DNA of 64,000 bases, taken from the NCBI RefSeq assembly GCF_021155775.2, contig NC_060234.1, positions 806,001 through 870,000 of the forward strand. The letters are read 5' to 3'. The translations under genes and the position numbers were made by a program. The stretch comes from Neodiprion pinetum. Its lineage: Eukaryota > Arthropoda > Insecta > Hymenoptera > Diprionidae. The notes beneath the pieces were generated by a model that was not told the origin of the DNA, did no database searches, and saw nothing but the letters and a program-made list of their open reading frames with translations. Below are positions 50,689 to 62,600 of the stretch, piece after piece; position 1 is the first letter of the stretch; every line of letters starts with the position of its first letter.

Positions 50689-53600
50689 TCACTCCAGTGG
50701 TATCTCTTTTTGCACAACCTGAAAAAAAAAATGTTATTTCAAACTCTTGAGATAAACATGGGAACTACGAAACAATAATGGTTACAGTCACGATAAATAA
50801 GGAAGTCATTGTCAATACGTGCAGCAAGGTAAAATTGTTATTTCTTTCATGGTAGTACAAGTAAGGAGAGAGAATTATGATAAATTTGAACAAATAAACA
50901 GATCAATTTTCCACCTAATTGAATGATCACCTGTATGCACGCGTTGATATAGTCCTTATCGGACATATCCTTGGTTTTGGCTGGGGGTACTTTTCCCCGT
51001 CGGCGCAACTCTTGCTTGGCATCGTTCAAGTCAAAGATAGCGACGGGGTCCAACTTGGCCTTAAGTATGATACCGGCGAGGTACTCAATGTAGTGCTGCC
51101 TGCGGGGGAAAAGTGTCCCATGTAAATAGGCAATGTTTATTACCGTAATCATTACCTCGAAAAGATCTTTTTTGTACATCCACGGCTCTCTGCCGTACCA
51201 ATTTGGCGGCAGGGTTACGCCCGCCCTTCGAACACAAGTTTCCAAATCATCCTCTGTCAGAAGAGGAAGCGGATCCAGCGATCTAAGCCTTATCAATCGG
51301 ACTAGGTACTCCACGTAGTGGTTCCTAAACCAAGAGTCGATCAAAACGCGTTCGTAGAGCTGGACTTGGGGGAGATGGGTCCTAGTTGTCACACTGTTTA
51401 CTCCTTGATATTTAGCATTTTTTCGAATAAAATTTTATTTAATTCAGGTACAAGGCACCGTAGATGTATTCTTTGTGCACCTAGAGAAAATTCGTGGTTG
51501 TTCCAAAACAAGTCAGAATAGGGTTTTTCGAATTAAAAAACAAAAAAAAAAAAAATTGCGAAGTGTGATAACTTACGCCAGTGGTGGGGTAATTCGTCCC
51601 AAGTATTTTGAACGAAGAAAACTGGTATAAAAATGAAAACGGCAAGAATCACCTTTCCGATTATCTTGTTGCGAAATAATCCCAATGCAGCCGAGATGAG
51701 AAAAAGCATTCTTAGAAGATGGAAAATAATTACTTATCGGGTTAAATTTCAATTTTTCAATCACTGCGAGGCTGCAGCATATGGTGCGATATTTTAGTTA
51801 ACAACATTCATTTCTTTCTAACATCGAATTACAACTTCAATCTATACCATCGCTCGTTCCGATATCTAGCGGCATAGATTATGGACCTTGTGCAAACTAC
51901 GACCCGTCTTCCTTTCACTTCTATCGGGCTGCTTTATCTGTTCCGCAAATTCCGAGAACCCTGTGAACCGGTGCAGCAATTTTTCACCTACCTACAGAGT
52001 CCGGCGTGTCCCTTGACCACGTCTGACTGACAAATTGCGTCCACGACGCCGGTCGGCGTCTCTTTTTGCAACTGCACCTTGCACTTCCGGTCTCCAATCG
52101 GTCCCTCTGTGTCGTAGGTGACCCCGTTTTCGTCCAAAAGTCGCTGAAGCTCAGCCGGCTCCTTGTCTCTCAGGTAGAAGAGGCAGTTTCTTGGATGGTG
52201 AGCGTGCAGACCAAGCTTAGCGCAATAGGGACTCACCGAGCACTTCGCACCCATCATGAAGACCTTGCCGCAACCGCAGCAGAACTCGTACTTGCACTGA
52301 CTGCAGGTGAAGTGCATGCAACCTTGAGGAGATCGCGATTAGCGGCTGAAATTCTTCGTCGACATTGCAGTAATTACCGTCAAGTTAAAAGAAGATGCTC
52401 ACCTCCTCTGGACAGCGAGTATCTGTACTTGCACTTCGGACAGTCGATACCGTTGTCCGCCAAGTGTTTTGCCAGACCCGCCGCCTGGTTATCCGGGTCG
52501 TTTTCTTCCTTCCATTCGGCAAATTGCTCGCAGGTGATTCCCTCGTGTTGTTTTTCCCACTGCAAGTTCACCGCGAATTTACTTCACATAACCGTTATAT
52601 TCGAAGACGAAGAGAACTTACCTGCCGTCTGCAGGAGGCACAGGTCACGGATCTGCAGTCAGGGCAGATGAGACGTTTCTGGTTTGGATTGGCGTAAAAC
52701 CCGCTGGAACACTGGGGCAAACACAACGTTGTAGAAACACGATTTTTGCTTTCAATCGCATTTAATTACCTGGACACACCACTTGAAGTTCGGATCCTGC
52801 ATCAAGGTCCTGTCTCTAAGTTTTCTCTGGAATAATTCATGGATCGGAGAGTCGAGCAAGTTCTTAAGCTGGATGTCGAGGTTGCTGAAATACTCAAGGA
52901 CCTCGTCCTCCGTCGCGTCCTGAAGATCCGGCTGTTTGCAGAACGGACATACGGCGTCGGTGATGCTGCGGTCGCTGATCTGGATGGTGAAATAATTCTT
53001 TGCACAGTCGTTGCAGCAGCGGTGAATGCACTTCAGCATCGAAACCATCTGAAAGAAAACGATCACCGGTTACATCTTCACTCCGAATTTCGAATTGTCC
53101 CTGGATCTGTTCACCTGGCTCATGGGGAATCGACCGGTGCAAAGCTCGCACTCCTGTTGCAGGTAGGCCAGGGCTGCTTCGACACTGCCGCATTCTTTTG
53201 CAGCGTGCAAAGCTTCTTCGTCTTCGAAGTTTAAGGCCAGAAGACTCGCCGCCGTCTCTGCTTCGTCGTAGCACGAAGCTCGTCCTTCGGCCAAGAGGCG
53301 TCTGGCGACTCTCTGAAATAAACAGAAACTAAATGTGCCGGGATTTGGGGTTGCGAATGTAATAACGGGTCTCCAGCTCGTTTATGATCTGGGTTTTTGA
53401 TCGACGTTAACGTTGGGTGATTTGGTTATTTCTTTGGTGCAATGAATGATTTTTCACTCAACTCGAAGAACCAACGTCTAGAAACAAGCTCTGAAGGAGT
53501 CGAGAGACGTAATGAATTAATGAGTCACTGTGATGTGCGTACGGATCAAACATCTATCAAGTGAAATGAGAACCGAGTAATTAGAGACGGATCGGTGTTA

Positions 53601-56600
53601 GTCACTCGTTTATTAATTAACATACTCTCTATATACTTACCGTGAATAACCATTTCAGCCAATTTGCGCTTATGTCTAGGGTTAAATGCACTGCAAGACA
53701 AGACGGAGTTCAAATATCAATTCAACTTCAATCGCAATCCTATGTGAATCACTTATATCTCTATTTGTATTTCTCTTCTGTGGCGTCATCGCCCAAAGCT
53801 AAAAACGAGAATTTCGTTTTGTCCCGAGCTGTTTGTAGACATTGGCCCCCCTTTGATCAAAATCAATAATCCATTCTAATTGGCAGATTGGGGTTGGCAC
53901 TCGTCTACTGACCTCTCTATCATCCGTCCCAATATTTTCTAACTTCGTTGTATCCTTATCGTCGTCTTTATCAGCACGATCCTCTCTCACGTCATGATCA
54001 TTTGCGACTTTCTCAACTGACTGGTTTGCTCCTTTCTCAAATTTATCAACAAAACTTGCCACCAGCGAGAACCTCTTTTTTCCCTTGCTTTTCTGGCTGG
54101 ATCCCGATTTTTTTCCTCGTCTTATTTTCAATACCGCCGAAGGATCGTCAGGCTTCGTTACACTCTCGTCTTGTTCTCCGTCCACGGAAGTTTTCGGATT
54201 ATTGGAGACTTCAGCAACTCCAATTTCAGTCTTTTCAGGCCCCGACTCTGTTGCATTTGCTGTCTCTATTTCCGCTTTGAGTTCTCCATCATTATTTTGC
54301 TCAACCGCATCTACGTACTCGTTACTTTTCGCAATTTCTTCAAAATCGTTAATTGCATCGTTGTCTGAGTCCGCAACGTCGTCGGACTCGTATTCAGAAA
54401 TCTCGGCGTTTATCTTGTCTAAAGTTTTCTGCAACATGTATTCAGCGTCGGTTAATTCCTCGGGTTCATCCTCCAGGTCCGATTCCAACCCGACCAAGCT
54501 GCCCTCGGATTCCCCAGTTTCCAAAAAATCCTCTCCAAAGGTTGAGTTATCTCCCAATCGAACTTCCGAATATCCCTGGGAACTTGAATAATCGTCCGTT
54601 TCCGTTGATCTATCAATTTTCCTGGACGAATCGTCGTCGTCGGAATCCGACTCTTCTTCCGATTCATCGTCTGTCATACCGGTCGAATTCGTCGCCTCTA
54701 TCAGTTCCTGATTTTTGCGTGTCGCTTCCTTCAGCCTCCCAGCTTCCGGCAAGGACTTGGCTCTCTTTTCTACATTCGATTGATTCTGAACAACGGTGTT
54801 CCTGAGGACATTTGCCCCTTGTTTAACCGCTCTCCCTACGCTGCTCGGTTTCGAGGGGACGAGTTTCGTTGTCTTTTTCTCACTAACGAACGGAGTTTTG
54901 CTCGGCATGGTGCTGGAAACTTTGGGACAAGAATAGACCGTTGTTGGCATTGTGTTTCTCTTTTTGTTTAGTACAGCTGAGATCAGCTTGGCCGCATTCT
55001 GTTTGCTATTAAAGACTGGTATCTTCGAAGGGGTCGTTGTAATCTTAGATTTCGCCACTGGATTCGCGGCGATTTTCTGCAATGATTTTTCCGACTTCAC
55101 TGGCGTCCTTGTCAAGGTTATTTTGTTCTTGTCGCCTGGTTTCACAACCACCGATTTTTTATCATCGACTTGTGAAGCTTCTGGCTGCGAAGACGTGAGC
55201 TTTGTTTCTTTTAAAACTTTTGACTTTGTCGGAATTTCCTTAACTTTCGGTCCAGGTGTTTTGACACCAGGTCTTTGCGAAATTGCCTCCTTTGAAGCAC
55301 TCGAGTTCTTGGTGACGTTTGCAACTGAACTTTTAAGCTTTGAACTATCCGCAAATTTATTTAACGCAATATTTTTCGCGGGACTTGTCACATTCGGAAG
55401 AGGCTCTTTCGACGCGGATTTAGTACTGATCTTTTTCAATATCTCCTTAGCTGTTTCTTGAGCTTTGTACGCAGTCTTGCTATTCGGCGTGCGACTCAAT
55501 TTCATAGAATTCACACCGTTGTTGGTTTTCGGAATAATGTTCGTTGATCTTCTCTGAGTTTTTACGGGTGATTTCCGTCTGCACGATACCCTTTTCGCAG
55601 GGGATCTAGATCTTGGTTTCGTTATGACTTTGGAATTCGTCTTGGATTTTCGAAGGGCTTCCTCCTGGACTGACGTTTCGAATTTCGGTTTAGCTGGAAG
55701 TATTTTACCATTACTAATGTTATCCTCTACGATTTCCTCAGCTACAGTTGACGATCGCTGATCAATTATTCCCGAAAACGCAGCAGTTTCGTTTTTTTCA
55801 AGTTGCATTTCGCCAACCTCTTTAATCATTGCCTCAGCGGCACCTTGACCATTTTTAACGGAGTCGCTAATCAGGCCGGCGAGTAGGAGCGGTGTTTCAA
55901 TCTGTTGTTCTGCTTCAGGAACAGAGTCGAATGAATCGTATGAAGAGTCACTATCAGTGGCTGTATGATCACCTACTGTGTCTTGTAGTACCGTTGGGAA
56001 TTTCTCAACAGATACCTCGACAGAAGTCGCAGCTTTAATTAGTTGCGATTGCGAGGTATTCGTTGTTGGTTTTTGCATCACTACTACCTCGGGGTCGGAA
56101 GACAAGGGTAATTCATTTTCGATGACTTCTGATGACTGCAAAACTCCTTCGTATAGTTCACTTTCGGTTGCAGTGAGAATTTCGGATATCTTTGAAGACA
56201 TAAGTGTCCCAAAATCTTCATGGACAGCCACCGGATGTTTTTTAATTTCTTCGGTGTCATTGGCAGGCTTTATCTCTGTAGCTTGAGTCTCGAATGACTG
56301 TGGCTGATCAATGATGAGTTTAGTTTCATCCACAACAATATCTTGAACATACCGAAGTTCTGTGGACTCCTCGTTGACCAGATTCTTTGTAACATCTTTG
56401 GGGTCATCGGTAGGTTGCGGTTCCACAGATTGAATTGCAAACGATTGTGATTGATTAATGACGGGTGGAGCATCTGCAACAGTGTCTCCAAGATTTTCAA
56501 GCTTTGTATACTGCTTATTGACTATGTTTTTCGGTTCGTTAACGGAAGATTGTGCTTCCTTAGATATAATGTCCAGTGACTGAGGATGATCAGGGATGGA

Positions 56601-59600
56601 TTTTATATCGACGACCGGGTCTTTATCGACGTTGAACGTTACGAGCTGCTCATTCAATGTATTCGTCCCATCTTTTTCAGGGTCATCTCCAGATGGCTCT
56701 GTTTGTTCAAGCTGTGTTTGAAGTTGGTGTGGTTGATTCCCGACGGATTTATCATTAAAAACAGGATTTTCATCGACTCGAAATTCTGTGGATTTTTCGA
56801 CTGGCGCAGCTTCCATCACCGGAATGTTTACATCATCGGCGGTGACGTTAGTTTCGCTGATCGGAGTGACGGTAACATCTGGTTTCGGTTGAACTAATAT
56901 CAGTTGAATGGTGGCCGATTTAACTCTTGGAACATTAATTTCTGCAGCAGCAGGCAATAATTCTTTCCTAGAATTTATTGCATCACTGGTTTCCAGTTTT
57001 AGATTTGACGCAGCAGATTCCGACGAATTCCCAGCGGTGAAAGTCCAAATGCTACGCGGTAATACTTCGTCCTGAGAACTCTCAACTGTGTAAGTGGATT
57101 CTTGATCCGCGAACTCTGTCTCGGCGGAAGTCTGCTGAATAGTTACAGAATCATTCTCGTATAAAACTGGATCCGTAACTGATAAGTTCGCTATGGTTGG
57201 AATCGGTTGATCGACGAAAGATATTGTGGCTTCTGACGTATTTTGAAGTTCAACTTTAACGGAAGTCGATTCTGAGATTGTTGATCTATCCAATACATTT
57301 GAAGAATCCGCTTCTAACGAGGTTGGCTCTTGGACTTGCGAATTCGTTGCCAGTGAAACTGTCTGCGTGAGCTCGGGAACTGAAGGTTGCTTTGTACCGG
57401 TGGGGTTCTCTTTGACTGTGATTTTACTCAGATTCAAATTAGCGTTAGAAATTTTCGTTCGTTCGACAGCTTCGTCTTCATCCCCGCCTCTCGGGGATGA
57501 TAACATTGCTTCATCCTCGTTGGAAACAGTTGCCACAGCCTCTCTAATATTCTGATCACTATTTCGAGTAACAGAAGAATCATTCTTGTTGCCTTCTAAT
57601 TTATTTAAGGATTCTGTTACGACTAAAGTTGATATACCGTTATCCTTAAGTTTTGTACCTGCGGGGTTCTCTTTGACTGTGATTTTACTCAGATTCAAAT
57701 TCGCGTTAGAAACTTTCGTTTCTTCGACAGGTTCATCTTTATCCTCGCCTCTCGGGGATAATAACGTTGGTTCATTCTCGTTAGAAACAGTTGCCACAGC
57801 CATCTGATCACTTTGAGTAACAGAAGAATGATTATTGTCACTTTCTAATTTATTTAAAGATTCTGTTACCACTGATGTTGATATAGAACTCGGATTTGTA
57901 ATTGACGTAATCGGATGATCGTTTATCAAGGATTCGGCAATGCTTTCTAACTTCACCATCGATTCGGAGTTCGAATTCGCAAAGTTCGGTGACCCGCTGT
58001 CATTTTCTTGCTTGTCAGGTTCATTCGAAGAAATTTCTGCACTTCGTTTAGGAGACAACATATTAAGCGCTGCTGCCAAGGGGCCAATTAGCTGTTCCGG
58101 AAGTGACTTCACTGCTGTAAGCAACTGTTCTACAGCTACTGACTGTAAGGAAGCCCCTGGCTTTACGGTTTGAGGAGGATCAGATTCTTCGGATGATATC
58201 TCAGGGATTTTTTCAGGGCTTTTTTCATCGGTTAGTTCAACCAACTTCGCAGGTTGTTCGTCGGAAGTTACCTTTGCCGGTTCTGCATTCATAAAATGCT
58301 TCACTTCCGCAACCGGCTGTTCAATCAAAGTTTCTTCAAGCACAATCGCTTCTTCCGTATGAATTCCTGTGTTGAGATGGTCGTCAGGCTTAAGAATACT
58401 CGACAATTTTTTCGCGGTCAAACTAGGAATTGATACCAATTGATCTGTCACGCTTATATTTGCTTCGTTCAGTGTAGGCGGGCTACTTTTCTGATCATTA
58501 ATCGAGTCTGAGATTGGTTCGAGTGTTGGTTGATGACTGCCTTCGATCGTCTCATATAATTTCAGCGGCTGAGGTTCTTCTGGTGGATCCGGAGTTTGAG
58601 TAGCAGTCGGGACTTCCAACTTTTGATTAAACTGTGGTAAATTGCCAATCGATTGATCATGGTCGTATTCTGAGGATGCGACGTTTTGTCTTTGCTGAGT
58701 TTTGACAGTGGTCATCGCATCGGGTTTGTCGTTTAAATCAACATCGTGAACCGCTCGCGGTACCATTCTCTCGTCTAGATTAAGAGCAGCGCTAGCGACG
58801 CTGTCAAAACTGCTGAATAGATCGACTTTATTACTTATTATTTGGGTAACGGTATCCGATGCGTCCCCCGATCCGCCCACTTGCCAATCGTCCGTCAATT
58901 GTCTAAGCGCTGCCAATTGATGCTGAAAGTCTGCCTGCAACGCGACGAAATTCTCTACCATTGGAGACGTTACCTGTTTCAACGCATCCGCTTCTAACTC
59001 ATCTTGACCCTGTTCAGATACCCTCGTTAACACACCCGCGATTGCCCCCGCTGCATCTGAAATCAAGTGTCACAAAAAATTCCCAGCCTTGTCAATGTAA
59101 CACCTTCAAAGCCCCAAGTCCAAGCCTTAAGACGAACCTTCGATCGGTGCAGCGTCCTCGTTCTCCACTCCGACGGGTGGACCCCAAATTCTCATCAAAA
59201 ATGGCTTGAGCTGATTTTTTTGCAGTTCCAAAAGCGTTGCCTCTTCGTTACCGGCGTTGTTGTTCAGTGCTTTGACCACCTCTGCCATCGAGAATGTGCC
59301 TTTGGCCATGATTTCCGCACACTTTGGAAGAAAGCAGATTCGTTAGAATCCACGCTCAATTTTCTTCACGGGTGAGATATAGAAATATTTACAACACCTT
59401 TCGCTGCCTTCGCTGCACCGCGGCGGTAACAGCCGTCCAAACTTCTCCTTTGGCTGATCTGAGTGCCTCTTTAGCTTCGTGCATGGAAATAATACCGACG
59501 TTATTGTTTTCCTTCCGTTCATTGCCCTGGGTAGCGACGAGGACCTGAACCGTCTCTATCAGGTGCGGCCACTGGGCTCGAAGCCATTCTATCGGATTAG

Positions 59601-62600
59601 TGGCGCCCTGGGCCAAAGCTACCTGGAGATCGTCGGTTGAATAACCCTGACGCTCAGCCTCCCGGAGCAGATCGACAAGCTCCAAACCCTGACGGGTCAG
59701 TGTCGAGACTTGAGCGGCGCCAACGACGTCACCGTACCTGGACTGACTTGGTTCCTAATCGAGACAAAAACAAAGAATGATGTTCATTGGTAAATCGTGA
59801 TTGGAAATGTGAGTTTATAGTGAATTAACAAATTTTAGAACATCAATGTTAGAACGTTTTCCCACAATGCACGGAACGCACTAATAATCGAGGAATAGAG
59901 AAGAGCGGATCGTTAGGGTTTACCAAGGAACAGGAAATTAGTAGTAGGCGTCACGACATTTTGTCGTGTGTCTTTGGCTGTAGTTGTAATAAAGTTTTTA
60001 CACCTGCCTGCATTCGCACCGAAGCCACGGAACGCGAGATATTATTGTTCAACAGTTAGTTAATCATCAACGAAATTATTACAGTATTATATGCGCAACA
60101 ACGTAAGCTGACGGAGGGTTTCTTAGGGCCACAAGCGGACTGCTGCTAGGGACTGCCACAGGATCAGTTTCTTTCGTAGCCTTTCGGTAGCCTACCCTAG
60201 AATGATAGTAACGCTGCGTCGAGGAGTCGATCGAGTTTCTTCTCGTCCAGTCCCTCCCTGCATTGCCCGATTTAGAATGCCCAACCCACTGCTGGTGCAG
60301 CTGTGCAGAACGTGGAGGATACAAGTCTGGACTGTTCGCGTAGCTGATGCCCTCCTGAAACACAAACTCCTGGTGCTCGTTCGCTGAGGTAGATAAAAAA
60401 AAATTTGGCGATTGAAACTCATTCCTTGCTGAGGGAGAGACAGCGAGGCATGAGTTTCTTGCTACATTGCGCGATACCTCGGAATCGCTGTCCTGGCAAT
60501 AGATGGATCCCTTGGGTGCCATCACCGAAGCAGATCTTCTAAGATTCCCGTTGTTTCTCGCCGGGAGGACGTCGTAGGTCTGGAACACCGACATCGGAAG
60601 TTGGCATTAAGAAAGAAAACTGCAACTCCATTATTTGTTAATTATTATCAATCTTCACCTGGGTAGAAATACTTTGCGGCGGTGGGGAAGTTCCTTTTGT
60701 GACTAGACCAGAAACAGTCTCCATTTCGTTTGTCTTCTTCTGTGTCGCCGGTTCTGCGGTGGTTAATTTTTTTTTCACCTCCGGCGAAGGTGGGGGCGAC
60801 GTTGAAGTCGACATGGTATGTTTTTCGGGACCAGTTGCAGCGACAGATACGAGTGTCTTCGAGGTCTCAGGCGAGCCCATCGGCGAAGTAGCGGTCGATG
60901 TCGAAGTGCCTGTTTTTCGGGGAACGGGAATTTCGGTCGATTGAACCGGTTGCGGTTTTTCCGCAACGACTGAAGTTACCGAATGATTGACGGTATTCTC
61001 TTCTGGAAGGTTGAGAGAGAAAAAAAAAAGAAGAAGAAGAATGATTGACGCGTGACTAGCCAAATGCACAATCGTGCCTGAAGAGTCGATCGACATTGGT
61101 CTCGGTCACCTTGAATGAATAATAAAGGGGCTTTGGAACGTGGGCAGTTAGCTGGATTAATTGAGAGTGCGTGTGTATCGTCGAGTCGCGTTTCAAATAC
61201 GACTATGCATTTGGTTTGTCGAGTGGTTTCATGTGGTAAGAGTGAATTTTGTAAAGTGTTCTTTATTATTCATTCAAGATTACAGTTGATGATGATGACG
61301 ATGATGATGGGAAAAAAGAAGGAGTATCGAGAGTGAAAATGAGAATGAAACACTTGAGGGGTAGTGAAAAAATCATTTTCCAAGTAAAAAAATCAGTAGC
61401 AATTAAAGACTGTTCATCAAGGTAGCGTCGTAATTACTTCGACAACTTCGTCCCGAACGAGAAACTGATCTTTCTTCGCATTCTACCTTTGTTCTTGGTT
61501 GATCCACTGTCCCCACTCTCTTCGCTGTTCGAAATTTTCAGCGTGCTCATCTTCTTCTCAATATTCGAGCTCGCGATGCTCGGATTCGAAGCGTGCGTCA
61601 CCTCGGGGGTCGGAGTCGGGGGCAGAGCGCTTGATTTCGTCTTGTAGCAAACGACGCAGACCCTTTCCTTCGCCTCGTTTATGAACGTACAGTGTTCGCA
61701 GGACCATTCCTCATTGAGGGTGTTCGCAGGCGACCTCGAGTCCATCTTCTGACTTGGCGGGGCCGGTTCCTCTGGCAAAGTTTCAACATCCCGTTTCGCT
61801 TCGTCCTTGACCGGTTCGAATCGCTGCAGTCCTGCACCCGGCGTCTCGGCATCCCGGGCTTGTTTCTGCATCTTCCTTTCCCACGACGGCTCGCGATACT
61901 TGTCCGGAGTTCTAGGACTCGTTTTTGCCTCGAGACTGTCCGAATCGAAAGACGACCTCCTGACGTCGGTTCGTCGTCCGCGAGACCTTTCCATGTCATC
62001 GGATTCCGAGTTCACCGTGTTCCTCCTCGAGAGTGACGCTCTGTTCTCGTTGTCCCTCCGCACGCTCTTCGGAATCGAGGATCTATCTCCACGCTCCAAG
62101 TAGTCGTCCGACGAACTGGTCACTCTGTGCCGCCCTCGGCTGAACCCTGATCGTCTATCGAAGTTCTCCTCGTCGGTGCTCGTCTGCTGCCTCGTCCTAA
62201 GCCCGGTACCATTGTTCACCCGTTGGCCCTGGTCCACCTTTGAATTCCTCCGCTCGTCATCCATTACCACGTCCGACGATCGGCGATCGTCGATACCGTG
62301 GATCCTATCCTCGGAGCGCCATTTGCTGAAGAAAAACAGAGCAAATAATCATCGCGTAAATGGACGACCAGCACAAGACGGACTAGATATTCACCTCTGG
62401 CGGTTCCTGGAGGGCAGAGTCCTGACCTCGTCATCGTGATGAAGCCGCTGTCTGCTGCGCGTGACGCTGCTTCTTCTAACGCTTCTCGACCCCCTCGACA
62501 TCCGGTCGTCGAAGTCTGATTCCTCCGAGTTTTCGGAGCTTGCGTCAGACGGTGATCCCGGCGACCTGCGCGACCTGGACCTCGAAGCGAGTGACTTTCT

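Noticed and set aside
53948..59548. Long plus-strand frames opposite the LUBEL giant exon
   Set aside because: Antisense shadows of a biased low-complexity exon; no motif.
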